From positions 1 to 63,380 of the IMG/VR virus record IMGVR_UViG_3300032046_000023: a stretch of DNA of 63,380 nt. One strand, 5' to 3'. This DNA comes from a virus. The translations under genes were made by a program, and so were the position numbers. This document shows, one piece after another, positions 42,800 through 50,707 of this stretch; the first letter of the stretch is position 1, and each line of letters begins with the position of its first letter. Below the pieces are notes generated by a model, which saw nothing but the letters and a program-made list of their open reading frames with translations, searched no databases and was not told where the DNA came from.

Positions 42800-44303
42800 T
42801 AATTACCTTCTCCACTTGCCCCGCCCTACTCTGCCTCATCATGTTTAACCATGCCTGATTCACCCCGGACCACATCCGCAATTTGGTTTGATCCACCCCC
42901 AACCGCTTAGCCGCACCTACCATACCGCCCATTTGCATATAGGCCAGAAAGCGAACGGCAAATGCCTCCGTCGTCCATTCCTTCCATTCGGGCGGATCCT
43001 GGTCGGTAGGTTGGGCCCGCTTGCTCTCCCGTTCAAATCGTTCCTCAAGACTCGGCTCCTCGTCCAGGCCGCCCAAGACGAAGACTTGGGGAGTAATCTT
43101 AGCCGCGTTCTCCCTGGCCCAATTAGCCAAGGCCAACCCGATCACACAATCATCATGTTTCCCTTCGGGAGCAGAATAACTTATCCCGCTTGCCTTCATC
43201 TCGTATCCGAAATTCTTTAATTCGTTTAACTGGACCTGTTCATTGAGTATCTTTATCTTTGCCTGTTCAAAACTAATCATCAGGCTTTCTATAAGAGCTC
43301 GCTTACTTTGCGCCGTGAATTTGTAACCCTCAATCATCAACCCGCTCCGTTGCAAATCATCGAATATCGGATCACCCACCCCGGTCGAGTCAATGAATAA
43401 TCTGGCATCATATTCCTGCATAACTTCGGTAATCAGTTTTTTCTGATAAACCCAGTCCAACTTATTCAATCTGTTCCAATAAACTTGATTGCCCAAATCA
43501 TCCAGGACCGTTATGACCGTAAAATCGACGTGCTTGGCCAAATCCACCCCGGCATAGTATTGACGATCCGGACTGGGCTTGGCTAACTCCGCTCCCTTGC
43601 AAGCCTCGATATTTCGGAAGACACCGTATGCATCCTCTAAAAATTCAGCAAATATCTCTTGTTCCCTCACGTGGGCGGGCAGATCGGCCACCAGGGCATC
43701 TATCTCTTTCCGGTCCAGGTATGGGTTATCATAGCTGGTAAATTTGAAGAATGCCCAGTTGGTATATCGAGGATCCTGTCTGTCTTCGGCTTTCTGTTTG
43801 AGGTCAAAGAATAGGTTCTTTCCTTTGGGCGTCCCCCCGATAAGTTGGTCCGGGTTATATTCAATCGTCATCGGCCGGATGACATTCTCCCATAGATAGG
43901 GATCGTTCAAAATGATTCCGGCCTCGTTTAGGATGATGAGTTTATAGGCAAATCCTTCAATCCGTTCCGGCTGATCCGCGCTCCTGAAATCGCACTTACG
44001 ATCCAAGATGGTCAACTCTTTTTTCTGTTGCCGCCATGTCCAATGTTGACTAGGCAGTTTCATTAGGACGGGAATGAAATAGCGATCTACATAACGGTCG
44101 ATGTTTCCGTTGACGGTATCGACCCAGAGGACGGGCGATATGCCCTCTACCATTTTCTCAATGACGTGATTCGCACAGCCCTTCGTATATCCCCACCTGC
44201 GTCCCTTTGCCACGATTTTAACTTTAGCGGGGTCGCTGAACAGTTTGTACTGGCCGCTATGGTAGGCAATGGGGAGTTTAATCTCGGTCGCCGTCGTCAT
44301 CAA
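42792..44303 (-). CDS. terminase large subunit
   Basis: The 503-residue protein has a Walker A-like VAKGRRWGYTKG and Walker B-like LIILNEAG in the ATPase half, followed by IIGGTPKGKN (coupling). The nuclease half shows the RNase H-like acids in AGVDLAKHVDF, LFIDSTGVGD and KHDDCVIGL. Both ATP motifs deviate from textbook forms (GRRWGYTKG; NE for DE). A C-terminal extension of about 70 residues includes a helix-turn-helix-like MVGAAKRLGVDQTKLRMW. Confidence 0.92.
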   Translation of the reverse strand: MMTTATEIKLPIAYHSGQYKLFSDPAKVKIVAKGRRWGYTKGCANHVIEKMVEGISPVLWVDTVNGNIDRYVDRYFIPVLMKLPSQHWTWRQQKKELTILDRKCDFRSADQPERIEGFAYKLIILNEAGIILNDPYLWENVIRPMTIEYNPDQLIGGTPKGKNLFFDLKQKAEDRQDPRYTNWAFFKFTSYDNPYLDRKEIDALVADLPAHVREQEIFAEFLEDAYGVFRNIEACKGAELAKPSPDRQYYAGVDLAKHVDFTVITVLDDLGNQVYWNRLNKLDWVYQKKLITEVMQEYDARLFIDSTGVGDPIFDDLQRSGLMIEGYKFTAQSKRALIESLMISFEQAKIKILNEQVQLNELKNFGYEMKASGISYSAPEGKHDDCVIGLALANWARENAAKITPQVFVLGGLDEEPSLEERFERESKRAQPTDQDPPEWKEWTTEAFAVRFLAYMQMGGMVGAAKRLGVDQTKLRMWSGVNQAWLNMMRQSRAGQVEKVINE

Positions 44304-44598
44304 GACTTTCCCTCACCTCTCCGGCAATCTTATCCGTTATCGTCTTTTTGATATGGACGATAATCTCGTTTGCGTCCTCATCGATCCCTACATTTGCCGG
44401 CAACAGCTTCGTCAACCAGTTATAGAACATGGCCCGGTTATGTTTGCTTTCGAGTAGCCAGGTAATCAAGCCCTCTACCCCTCCTACGCGGGGGTCATTA
44501 TAGGCAGAGAGAAAATCCTGCTTGAGGGAGGTAAACTTATTGACAGTCCCCCTCTTTCTGCCTTTTGGATTTCCTGAATGACCCTTTGGAAATTTCAT
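44278..44598 (-). CDS. probable small terminase-like protein (DUF5681-like)
   Basis: With the internal ATG at 44598 it has 106 residues: MKFPKGHSGNPKGRKRGTVN at the start, typical of DUF5681, then helices NKFTSLKQDFLSAY and FYNWLTKLLPANV. It precedes and overlaps the large terminase gene, the expected site of the DNA-recognition subunit. Confidence 0.75.
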   Translation of the reverse strand: MKFPKGHSGNPKGRKRGTVNKFTSLKQDFLSAYNDPRVGGVEGLITWLLESKHNRAMFYNWLTKLLPANVGIDEDANEIIVHIKKTITDKIAGEVRESLDDDGDRD

Positions 44599-44815
44599 TT
44601 TGATTTCTCTGTTGAATTTCTGTACTTGGCAGATCATCATAAACTTCGGATAGGTGAACGACTATTTCGCTGTCTGCCCTATGAAGTCCATTGATACCGT
44701 TAAGAATGCCGTCCGATGGTCTAAACCTTAAAACCATCTCCGCTTCTTTATCTCCGGTTACGAGGCTTTTGATAGAAATTTGTTTTATAAGTGCGGGAAA
44801 TGTTACGATGCTCAT
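44537..44815 (-). CDS. 92-residue conserved phage protein
   Basis: The start in the ATGA overlap (44815) gives MSIVTFPALIKQISIKSLVT and RLHRADSEIVVHL-like beta strands (LNGLHRADSEIVVHLSE). I believe similar proteins are common beside phage terminases and DNA-modification genes. The function is unknown. Confidence 0.65.
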   Translation of the reverse strand: MSIVTFPALIKQISIKSLVTGDKEAEMVLRFRPSDGILNGINGLHRADSEIVVHLSEVYDDLPSTEIQQRNQNEISKGSFRKSKRQKEGDCQ

Positions 44816-44997
44816 TGACCTATCTCTTTCGGGCAAACTATCCTTCCCGTCCTTACCTTCTTTCCCGTTCCGGAATTGGTAATCCACCTATTTGTCATCG
44901 GGAAGTGATGCTCCATTAGAACATGGCCGCATAGCCTACACTTCTTGATATTCGTCCAAGGGCAGGCGGCTATGGCATAATAATTAGGGTCGTTCAT
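44812..44997 (-). CDS. 61-residue zinc-finger-like protein
   Basis: CRLCGHVLMEHHF and a later IVCPKE give a Cys/His-rich fold probably binding one zinc ion. The adjacent intergenic 44998-45078 has short inverted repeats but no gene. Confidence 0.65.
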   Translation of the reverse strand: MNDPNYYAIAACPWTNIKKCRLCGHVLMEHHFPMTNRWITNSGTGKKVRTGRIVCPKEIGQ

Positions 44998-45078
44998 TTA
45001 GGTTCGTAAAAGGGGCATGAACATTATCCGTGAACAGGAGCCGTTCTTATTCGAAACCGAACCTCTGCCCCAGCACAC

Positions 45079-45270
45079 CTAATTCTCTCTCCCCTGAAAA
45101 CCAAGTAATGCAGGATCGACCGTCGGCTTCGGCTTCTTCGGCTTTCTATACAACGCCTTAAATACTCCCGGTATGCTCACGATGTAAATGACGATGCTCA
45201 GGCCGACGATAAACAGCAGGCCGAATATCAAGTAGAATAGACCGGCGAGAAGGGATTTGATTAACCTCAT
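45079..45270 (-). CDS. 63-residue membrane protein
   Basis: Two hydrophobic stretches (AGLFYLIFGLLFIVGLSIVIYIV merge into one long membrane region) precede a basic Pro-rich tail. It overlaps the spanin-like gene by ATGA and could be a holin or holin modulator. Confidence 0.6.
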   Translation of the reverse strand: MRLIKSLLAGLFYLIFGLLFIVGLSIVIYIVSIPGVFKALYRKPKKPKPTVDPALLGFQGREN

Positions 45271-45536
45271 TTGCCGTTCATCTTCTTGGTCAGGTAATCC
45301 ATATCCTTGGTCAGGTTATCGACCTTTGTTTCCAGGGTCGCCAATTTCTCGCCATGTTGCCCCAACTTATCATTGATCTCTTTAATGGCCAGGGCATGAT
45401 CTTCACAACGTTGCGGGTTGCCGAGCAGCCCCGCTTCCTTAGTCAGCTTTTTCTCTCTATATTTACTCCAAGCTATAACGGCCGCGACTATCAATACGGC
45501 CAAGGCATTTATAATCTCCATCAAGTTCAGTTTCAT
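45267..45536 (-). CDS. inner-membrane spanin-like protein
   Basis: It has 89 residues: an N-terminal membrane segment (INALAVLIVAAVIAW) followed by a periplasmic coiled coil (DKLGQHGEKLATLETKVDNL). This architecture matches i-spanins and XhlA-like lysis proteins. It is ATGA-coupled to a lipoprotein gene, the expected o-spanin partner. Confidence 0.65.
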   Translation of the reverse strand: MKLNLMEIINALAVLIVAAVIAWSKYREKKLTKEAGLLGNPQRCEDHALAIKEINDKLGQHGEKLATLETKVDNLTKDMDYLTKKMNGK

Positions 45537-45811
45537 TTGACCTGTTTCCTTAGTTTGGTTATCTCGGCTTTAAGTTCATAAATCCAGATGACCATCGCCT
45601 GATTTATGACGATTCCATCCGTGAGCAATTGCCCCTTATCGTCCAATGCCTTCCCGTCCGGCGTGACATAGCCAAGTATTTGGACTTCCGGGCCCGGGCG
45701 CAAAACATCGTAGCTCGGGAAAAGTGAAGGATTGAATTTACAACTAGTTATCCCTACCAAGAATAAGCTTGCGAAGAGCAACCAGATCGTGATTTTTATA
45801 GGCTTTCTCAA
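45533..45811 (-). CDS. lipoprotein, candidate outer-membrane spanin
   Basis: The start is TTG with GGAG upstream. The signal peptide ends in a lipobox-like ITSC, the lipidated Cys being about residue 24. The mature part (PSYDVLRPGPEVQILGYVTP) ends in a helix IYELKAEITKLRKQVK that could pair with the coiled coil of the neighbour. A two-gene spanin would disrupt the outer membrane at lysis and implies a diderm host. Confidence 0.6.
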   Translation of the reverse strand: MRKPIKITIWLLFASLFLVGITSCKFNPSLFPSYDVLRPGPEVQILGYVTPDGKALDDKGQLLTDGIVINQAMVIWIYELKAEITKLRKQVK

Positions 45812-45926
45812 TTTTCTCCCTCATCGCCGTGTCCGTAATAGACGCTATTGCCGTCTCAATTTTCTTTTCGAGCTGGACCAGCACATCCACCATTTTCAAG
45901 ATTTCAGAGAGTGATGGTAACGGCAT
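45744..45926 (-). CDS. 60-residue helical protein
   Basis: The ATG with GGGAG upstream (45926) gives MPLPSLSEILKMVDVLVQLE then a helix-rich acidic/basic alternating sequence. It overlaps the lipoprotein gene by 68 bases. The function is unknown. Confidence 0.55.
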   Translation of the reverse strand: MPLPSLSEILKMVDVLVQLEKKIETAIASITDTAMREKIEKAYKNHDLVALRKLILGRDN

Positions 45927-46152
45927 GATCGGTCTCCCTCTTTTTCCACTTAATGAATCCATAAATATTCAGAATCATAAAAACTGCTTGAGCTATGATG
46001 GCAATGTATAAATGCTTCAGCATATAAAGACTTATCCAACATACTCCGCCGAATTCATACACGATCCAACACGCCCGTTTTTTATTGGCCGTCAAGTATA
46101 TACCGCCCAATGTACATGAAACTCCGATTATCTGAAGTACGGTAATAATCAA
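45904..46152 (-). CDS. small three-helix membrane protein, PnuC-like or holin
   Basis: The 82-residue protein starts with TTG. Three membrane segments are seen: VLQIIGVSCTLGGIYLTA, CWIVYEFGGVCWISLYML and YIAIIAQAVFMILNIYGF, resembling one half of PnuC-type transporters and many phage holin candidates. The basic tail (KWKKRETDH) would face the cytoplasm. Confidence 0.6.
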   Translation of the reverse strand: MIITVLQIIGVSCTLGGIYLTANKKRACWIVYEFGGVCWISLYMLKHLYIAIIAQAVFMILNIYGFIKWKKRETDHAVTITL

Positions 46153-46159
46153 AGACTCA

Positions 46160-47065
46160 CTATTTTAGCCAGAAATTCCAATCCGTATTTTTGTCAAAGA
46201 AGTAAAAGTGGCCATCCTTAATCAGGCCAAATCCGGTATTCCACTCGGGATGAGTGGTAGTTTTTATGCACTTGTACTCAATCTTTTCGACATCAAACAT
46301 CCCGCCCATATCGACGGCCAAATATTTCCCGCTTACATCGTATCCATAACTTAGGAAATGGCCGTGGGCATTGATGATATTCTTATGAAACTTCGAGGCC
46401 AGCTTTTTGGCGACCTGTCCGCTGATTTGGCTGTAACTTTTGGGGTGAATAAGCAACCATTCATCCCCAATATAGAGTTTGTCATAAATCGAATATTTGA
46501 ATTTTGTCTGCCAGGATTCCTTCGTCCAAAGTTCCAGAAGGATCCGGGCCTGGAGTTTAGCATCCGTCAACCTGCCCAGTCTGTCCTCATGGTTCCCCTT
46601 GAGGAGATAGATTTCGTCGAAAGTCTGAATAAGCGATTGAATAAGCCGGATATTTTCATCCTTCTCCTGATCCAGGCTGGGTTTATTGTCGCTGTAGAAA
46701 AACGAAGCGAATCCGAAATCCAGCAAGTCTCCGATAACAATCAGTTTTTTGATGTTGAATTTCTCGGCAACGGCAAGGGAGCGGTTGTGCCATTCGATAC
46801 TGAAATAAGGGGAATGATAATCGCAAGTGATTAGATAATCATCCAGCGGCAGTCGAATCTCCCGGTTATATTTGGGGGCACTATTATTGAAATCTTGAGT
46901 TTTGACCCGGACGAGTCCCAGAGTCCTGATTTTGGAATCAATGCTGTTATAGGTAAAGGTCGTTTCGAAAATTGATGATAATTCATCGACAATTTGTAGC
47001 CTAGTTTGCCCCGCCAAAAATAGTTCCTGGAGTTTCCCCAGTTTTTCATCCGTCCAAATAGTCAT
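46160..47065 (-). CDS. calcineurin-like phosphoesterase with N-terminal HTH
   Basis: The 301-residue protein has an N-terminal 50-residue helix-turn-helix of GcrA-type (WTDEKLGKLQELFLAGQTRLQI). A metallophosphoesterase follows: CDYHSPY, GDLLDFG, LKGNHEDRLG and INAHGHFLSYG provide the metal ligands. Such proteins act on nucleotides or nucleic acids. The DNA-binding domain suggests action at DNA. Confidence 0.9.
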   Translation of the reverse strand: MTIWTDEKLGKLQELFLAGQTRLQIVDELSSIFETTFTYNSIDSKIRTLGLVRVKTQDFNNSAPKYNREIRLPLDDYLITCDYHSPYFSIEWHNRSLAVAEKFNIKKLIVIGDLLDFGFASFFYSDNKPSLDQEKDENIRLIQSLIQTFDEIYLLKGNHEDRLGRLTDAKLQARILLELWTKESWQTKFKYSIYDKLYIGDEWLLIHPKSYSQISGQVAKKLASKFHKNIINAHGHFLSYGYDVSGKYLAVDMGGMFDVEKIEYKCIKTTTHPEWNTGFGLIKDGHFYFFDKNTDWNFWLK

Positions 47066-47266
47066 TTAGTCTTTATTCTTTTCATTCATTGGTGATTCTT
47101 CAGCAGCCCATTGTTCCAAATCTTCTTCTGAATAATTATCTCCGGTATAAATACCTTCTCCGCACCATTCGCATTGTGCGGCCTCTCGACCATCTAGTCC
47201 ATGATAGGTTTTCCAGTCGGCCCAACAGGTACCACATACCCATTTTCCCCATCGCCGAATTCTCAT
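47066..47266 (-). CDS. zinc-ribbon protein
   Basis: CGTCWADW and CEWCGEGIY give two CxxC knuckles about 20 residues apart. The C-terminus is acidic. It has GGAGG upstream in the preceding 58-residue gene. Confidence 0.75.
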   Translation of the reverse strand: MRIRRWGKWVCGTCWADWKTYHGLDGREAAQCEWCGEGIYTGDNYSEEDLEQWAAEESPMNEKNKD

Positions 47267-47443
47267 CTATCGATCATACCTCCGTATAAATGATTTAATT
47301 TTTGGCTTGCTTTTAATTTGCCGTAACCACTTAGCATCTGGCTCACCAAAAAGTACCTCTTGGCAATATGGACAATATCGGATCTTTGATCTATTGGCCG
47401 CATTAAATTTTCCATGACAATGAAAGCATGTTAGTTGTTTCAT
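47267..47443 (-). CDS. 58-residue zinc-ribbon protein
   Basis: The frame MKQLTCFHCHGKFNAANRSK then YCPYCQEVLFGEPDA encodes CFHC and CPYC knuckles. It ends directly before the next ATG. It is too short for many gene callers but strongly supported by its motif and position after the iteron region. Confidence 0.72.
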   Translation of the reverse strand: MKQLTCFHCHGKFNAANRSKIRYCPYCQEVLFGEPDAKWLRQIKSKPKIKSFIRRYDR

Positions 47444-47484
47444 TTTCCGACTCTTTTATACCATGTAGATTTTTAGTGATTTCG

Positions 47485-47568
47485 GAAGTTGGTATAAATC
47501 GCCCCGAAGTTGGTAAAAAAATGGGGGAAGTTGAATGAAAAGAGTTAGAAGTTGAAGGATAAATTACT
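47485..47568. promoter_or_regulatory. four 21-base iterons (GAAGTTG)
   Basis: GAAGTTG starts at 47485, 47506, 47527 and 47548, exactly 21 bases apart, two helical turns, so all copies face the same side of the DNA. The intervening 14 bases vary but stay A-rich. The array lies upstream of the minus-strand genes from 47443 leftward and fits a binding array for a late-gene activator or other regulator. Confidence 0.75.
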
Positions 47569-47926
47569 TGACAAGATTCTTGATAGAGTCGGGAATCTTC
47601 TGATCGGGATGATTAAACATCAATTTAGGTGAGGCTATGGGTTTATGCGAATATTCATCCCAAACGATGAATTGGATATGCACAACTGCCCATGATTGGC
47701 AGGGACAATAATCATAGGAGAGCAGTCTTTCATAGGTTTCTTTCGGTATCTGCTTAAAAAAGTTTTTGACGTATTTCCAACCGCTATAATCCACGCAAAC
47801 AAAATCCCAGCTTTTCGCTAGTTTTCCCTTGGCTACGGCTACGGAATAGTTCTGATTTTCTAGCCATGCAAAAGCTTTGTCAAAATAACGTCGATCGGTT
47901 TGTTTAGAGGAGCTGACATCGGGCAT
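47564..47926 (-). CDS. 120-residue hypothetical protein
   Basis: It has an N-terminal Ser/Gln region then an alpha-beta core (KAFAWLENQNYSVAVAKG, WDFVCVDYSGWKYVKNFF, WAVVHIQFIVWDEY). Weak resemblance to small restriction-endonuclease-like folds is possible but not demonstrable here. Confidence 0.6.
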   Translation of the reverse strand: MPDVSSSKQTDRRYFDKAFAWLENQNYSVAVAKGKLAKSWDFVCVDYSGWKYVKNFFKQIPKETYERLLSYDYCPCQSWAVVHIQFIVWDEYSHKPIASPKLMFNHPDQKIPDSIKNLVK

Positions 47927-48245
47927 AACTTAATATTCTCCTAATGAATCTAGAAAACTTACATTGCTTGCGTACTTTATCAACAAGTTCTTTAAATTCA
48001 TCTGGGGTGGAATTTGGATGACCATATTTTTTCATAAAATATTTACGACTATTAATCACCGAGTTATTTATCCATCGGGCGGCTCTTTCTGGATGTTTTG
48101 GATTAATTCTATAACACATATCATCCCACCCATTTTTAAATATCGGATCAATGTTTACATTGGGCAGAATTTTAACTTTGGGCATTGAGACGACAACCAA
48201 TTCTTTCGCTCTAGCCTGCCGTTTCTTTATTGCTTCGTCTGACAT
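47904..48245 (-). CDS. 113-residue basic hypothetical protein
   Basis: A helical, basic protein (KKRQARAKELVVVSMPKVKI, HPERAARWINNSVINSRKYF). It overlaps the next gene by 23 bases. No family was recognised. Confidence 0.55.
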   Translation of the reverse strand: MSDEAIKKRQARAKELVVVSMPKVKILPNVNIDPIFKNGWDDMCYRINPKHPERAARWINNSVINSRKYFMKKYGHPNSTPDEFKELVDKVRKQCKFSRFIRRILSYARCQLL

Positions 48246-48247
48246 CG

Positions 48248-48487
48248 TTATTCCTCTTTATTCCAACCACGAAAAAGGTTATGGATGCTTTCATGGATAG
48301 ACCAATAAATACGCGCTTTCAAAATAATAAGGATTTCTTTAACTTGATGGCCAGTATAATAATATAAGGGCCTTTCTGATTTTATAATTGCATCTATTGC
48401 CTTTATTAGTACTTTACTACCTTTCCGAAAATCCTCCAACATTTTTTCATTTTCTATTTCATATTTCGTTAATTGTCTAGTTAACAT
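48248..48487 (-). CDS. 79-residue helical hypothetical protein
   Basis: The sequence MLTRQLTKYEIENEKMLEDF is followed by GSKVLIKAIDAIIKSERPLY. It is largely helical, of unknown function. Confidence 0.55.
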   Translation of the reverse strand: MLTRQLTKYEIENEKMLEDFRKGSKVLIKAIDAIIKSERPLYYYTGHQVKEILIILKARIYWSIHESIHNLFRGWNKEE

Positions 48488-48490
48488 ATC

Positions 48491-48655
48491 CTACTCCTTC
48501 CTCCCGATGACGTAATCGTGCGAGTAGAGCCAAATGATGAAATAATATTCATCCTTGGGAAGTCCCACAAATTCGGTTACCGCCTCCTCCAGTCTCAACA
48601 ACTTAATCATCAAATCCTTCTCTTCCGGTTTAATTTCCTTAGTATCGTTTTTCAT
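48491..48655 (-). CDS. 54-residue hypothetical protein
   Basis: The ATG after GAGGTAG gives MKNDTKEIKPEEKDLMIKLL, helical, ending HDYVIGRKE. The stop of the upstream zinc gene overlaps the ribosome site. Confidence 0.55.
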   Translation of the reverse strand: MKNDTKEIKPEEKDLMIKLLRLEEAVTEFVGLPKDEYYFIIWLYSHDYVIGRKE

Positions 48656-48657
48656 GT

Positions 48658-48933
48658 CTACCTCACCATTTCGGCATTCGCAGTTCGTGGACAATAAATA
48701 ATCTCCGAATGTGGAGCGTTATAACTTTTGCAGTCTCGCCGACAGTACCGGCATTGCGGATGAGTCCCAAAGGTTTTCATGTTCGCATTGATCTCCGCTC
48801 TCAATTCATTCACGGCCCGTTTCTTATCTCTGAATTTCCAGGCGTAGAATTGACCGCACTTCGGACACCGCCTGGATTTCGAAGACACTCGTTTTCCACA
48901 ATCCATACAATACGTTTCAGCCTGTCTACTCAT
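48658..48933 (-). CDS. double zinc-ribbon protein
   Basis: CMDCGKRV..RRCPKCGQF forms one ribbon (about 9-27) and CRYCRRDC..IIYCPR a second (about 62-82). It is probably a nucleic-acid-binding or adaptor protein. It overlaps the upstream gene by ATGA. Confidence 0.72.
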   Translation of the reverse strand: MSRQAETYCMDCGKRVSSKSRRCPKCGQFYAWKFRDKKRAVNELRAEINANMKTFGTHPQCRYCRRDCKSYNAPHSEIIYCPRTANAEMVR

Positions 48934-49163
48934 CCCTCCTTCTCCTTCCCATCCAGGTATTTATCCCCCGATTCCATTACTATCCTCAATCGCTTCGCAT
49001 CATGCCGATTTCCTATTTGGCCGAAATATTCCAGAATTGCCCACAGGAGTTTTTCCGTAGATTCCAACTCTCCGAATTCGTCTTCCCCGTCCTCAAAGAC
49101 CTCTTTGACTTCATCCCCGTGGATGCTGTATCCATTATCTAGGCGATGAATGATTAACTTCAT
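48930..49163 (-). CDS. 77-residue conserved phage protein
   Basis: The protein is acidic (GDEVKEVFEDGEDEFGELE) with a helix STEKLLWAILEYFGQIG. The 3' end GGGAAGGAGAAGGAGGGA encodes GKEKEG and also provides the ribosome site for the next gene. Confidence 0.6.
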   Translation of the reverse strand: MKLIIHRLDNGYSIHGDEVKEVFEDGEDEFGELESTEKLLWAILEYFGQIGNRHDAKRLRIVMESGDKYLDGKEKEG

Positions 49164-49483
49164 TGGAAAAGTTCCCCTTGTTTCGTTTCTCGAAATTGAT
49201 CAAGGATTGCCCTCTCTCGTCGATAGAATGCCTTCTGATATTGCCTTAGATAATCGACGACCTTCCCGGCCTCTATCGGTGATGAGGCTAGAAAATATCC
49301 ATTTGGACATGAGCAGATATGCGGCAATCTCTCTTGGATGGCCTCCCTCAACTTCCTTTCCCCTACATGCTCAGGATAAATCTCGCGGTTGATCTGATAG
49401 AGCAGCGCATGGCCTTTTATCGCGTTCTCCCGTCCCCGATGATGTTCAAGGATCGAGAGGATGATGGATTCTAATTCAGGCAT
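49160..49483 (-). CDS. winged-helix-like DNA-binding protein
   Basis: The ATG with GGAGG close by gives 107 residues starting MPELESIILSILEHHRGREN. Segments GHALLYQINREI and GERKLREAIQERLPHICSCPNGYFLA resemble the helix-wing-helix of phage replication or regulatory proteins. The DNA target is unknown. Confidence 0.6.
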   Translation of the reverse strand: MPELESIILSILEHHRGRENAIKGHALLYQINREIYPEHVGERKLREAIQERLPHICSCPNGYFLASSPIEAGKVVDYLRQYQKAFYRRERAILDQFRETKQGELFQ

Positions 49484-49529
49484 GCTTCCTCCATGCGGAG
49501 CTTGCGATGGATTAGGTCGGCGAGCATGG

Positions 49530-49703
49530 TTAGGCTTTTCGGACTTCAATTTTTACGCAAGATTCATAAATGGGAAGGCTGATCCAAGCTCGCATTGCAC
49601 AACGATCCGATATTGCCTGTTTCCTTGTTGATCGTGCTGTATATGGTAACCAAATCTTGCCAGATTGAATAATCCACCATGTTTCGTTTTTATGATCACT
49701 CAT
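49530..49703 (-). CDS. 57-residue hypothetical protein
   Basis: A strong site GGAGG seven bases before ATG supports MSDHKNETWWIIQSGKIWLP and a basic helix TARSTRKQAISDRCAM. It is short but well supported by initiation signals. Confidence 0.6.
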   Translation of the reverse strand: MSDHKNETWWIIQSGKIWLPYTARSTRKQAISDRCAMRAWISLPIYESCVKIEVRKA

Positions 49704-49769
49704 AATATTCCTCCTCTTGCCCTCCCCCTGACTACCTCCGCCTCGTTTCCGGTGAGGTCAGCCGTCCGG

Positions 49770-50051
49770 TCAAGCCGGTTTCTTGAGAACGCCCAAGGCT
49801 TCGAGGATCTTCTTGAGAAACAGGAAAGTGCCGTTGCCGCCGACTAAGACTTCGAGGAAAACGACAATGAGCGCGAAGTTAAAGGGGGTTGCTGTTTCCA
49901 CGGCTTTGAAGGAAACGGCAAAAAGCACAACGAGGAAAGAAATGATCCAGGCGAACGTGGAGGAAATTTCATGTTTCAGAAGTGCCTCAATACCTTTCTT
50001 GATCGTCTGCGTTGCCGCCAAAACGATCGCAATTAATCCTGGAATGTCCAT
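49770..50051 (-). CDS. holin-like membrane protein
   Basis: The ATG with AAAGGAG upstream gives 93 residues. Three hydrophobic segments (IPGLIAIVLAATQT, FAWIISFLVVLFAVSF, FALIVVFLEVLVGGNGTF) and a charged tail suit a class I holin or membrane scaffold. Confidence 0.65.
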   Translation of the reverse strand: MDIPGLIAIVLAATQTIKKGIEALLKHEISSTFAWIISFLVVLFAVSFKAVETATPFNFALIVVFLEVLVGGNGTFLFLKKILEALGVLKKPA

Positions 50052-50053
50052 GA

Positions 50054-50173
50054 TCAATCTCCTTTACTTTGGAATCGAACTCGCGCAAGAGCATCCATAA
50101 GATAGACGATTACAAATATAAGGCCGACAATTACGGCCAATAAAAATATTATGACGTAGAATAGTGCATCCAT
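50054..50173 (-). CDS. 39-residue membrane peptide
   Basis: GGAGG precedes ATG. The sequence has one long hydrophobic helix (YVIIFLLAVIVGLIFVIV) then ALARVRFQSKGD. It abuts the holin-like gene's ribosome site. It may be an antiholin or pinholin-type peptide. Confidence 0.6.
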   Translation of the reverse strand: MDALFYVIIFLLAVIVGLIFVIVYLMDALARVRFQSKGD

Positions 50174-50174
50174 C

Positions 50175-50387
50175 TCAATCCTCCGTCCCGACTTTCTCGC
50201 CCTTCTCTATCAGTTTTTCCCTGATTTGATCATAAGAATCCATCAAAACTTTACTATGGGGTTTTCCGTCTTTCCCTAGTAGAATAAAAACCTCCCCGGC
50301 TCTCAATCCATCCATTTGTGCCGGCCTTAAATCTTTGCCCCATTCAAAGAATCGCCCATTATGGAAATATCTTTTTGGATTATACAT
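50175..50387 (-). CDS. 70-residue hypothetical protein
   Basis: The sequence MYNPKRYFHNGRFFEWGKDL runs through AQMDGLRAGEVFILLGKDGK to IEKGEKVGTED. No known fold was recognised. It ends in the same GTED motif as its upstream neighbour, again reflecting a shared coupling sequence. Confidence 0.55.
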   Translation of the reverse strand: MYNPKRYFHNGRFFEWGKDLRPAQMDGLRAGEVFILLGKDGKPHSKVLMDSYDQIREKLIEKGEKVGTED

Positions 50388-50388
50388 T

Positions 50389-50640
50389 TCAATCCTCCGT
50401 TCCCGACCTCAGTATCGGAATCGCTTCCGTCGGCTTCTTGAGCCCAAGCGCATTTCTTAGTGCAATCTCTAAGTTCTCAGCACGTTCCAGCACCCTTAAA
50501 TTTTCCTCTGTCATGGCCTCGATCTTCTGCCGATCAATTTCTCGCTGTGCTTTTGCGGCTATCGTGGCTCCGATGAATATGCCGGAGAGAAAAACGCATA
50601 GAAGGATCACGCCGACGATGAAAAACGTTTTGCCGTTCAT
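50389..50640 (-). CDS. membrane protein with coiled coil, spanin-like
   Basis: An N-terminal segment (TFFIVGVILLCVFLSGIFIG) is followed by a charged coiled coil (AQREIDRQKIEAMTEENLRV). The layout is that of an i-spanin or membrane-tethered coiled coil, making a second lysis-like cluster with the holin-like genes. Confidence 0.6.
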   Translation of the reverse strand: MNGKTFFIVGVILLCVFLSGIFIGATIAAKAQREIDRQKIEAMTEENLRVLERAENLEIALRNALGLKKPTEAIPILRSGTED

Positions 50641-50707
50641 TTCGTAGCCTCTTCTCCCGCCCTTCTCATGGAATGAGGGGTTTGCTGCATAAAGAATTGG
50701 GGGCGAG

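Noticed and set aside
45000-45071. Possible pseudoknot AGGTTCG/CGAACCT with GGGGC/GCCCC
   Set aside because: The stems are short, the loop is about 40 bases, and chance matches of this size are expected in a genome of this length.
47485-47568. Possible CRISPR array
   Set aside because: Repeats are seven bases with 14-base gaps; this is too short for CRISPR repeats and spacers and fits protein-binding iterons.
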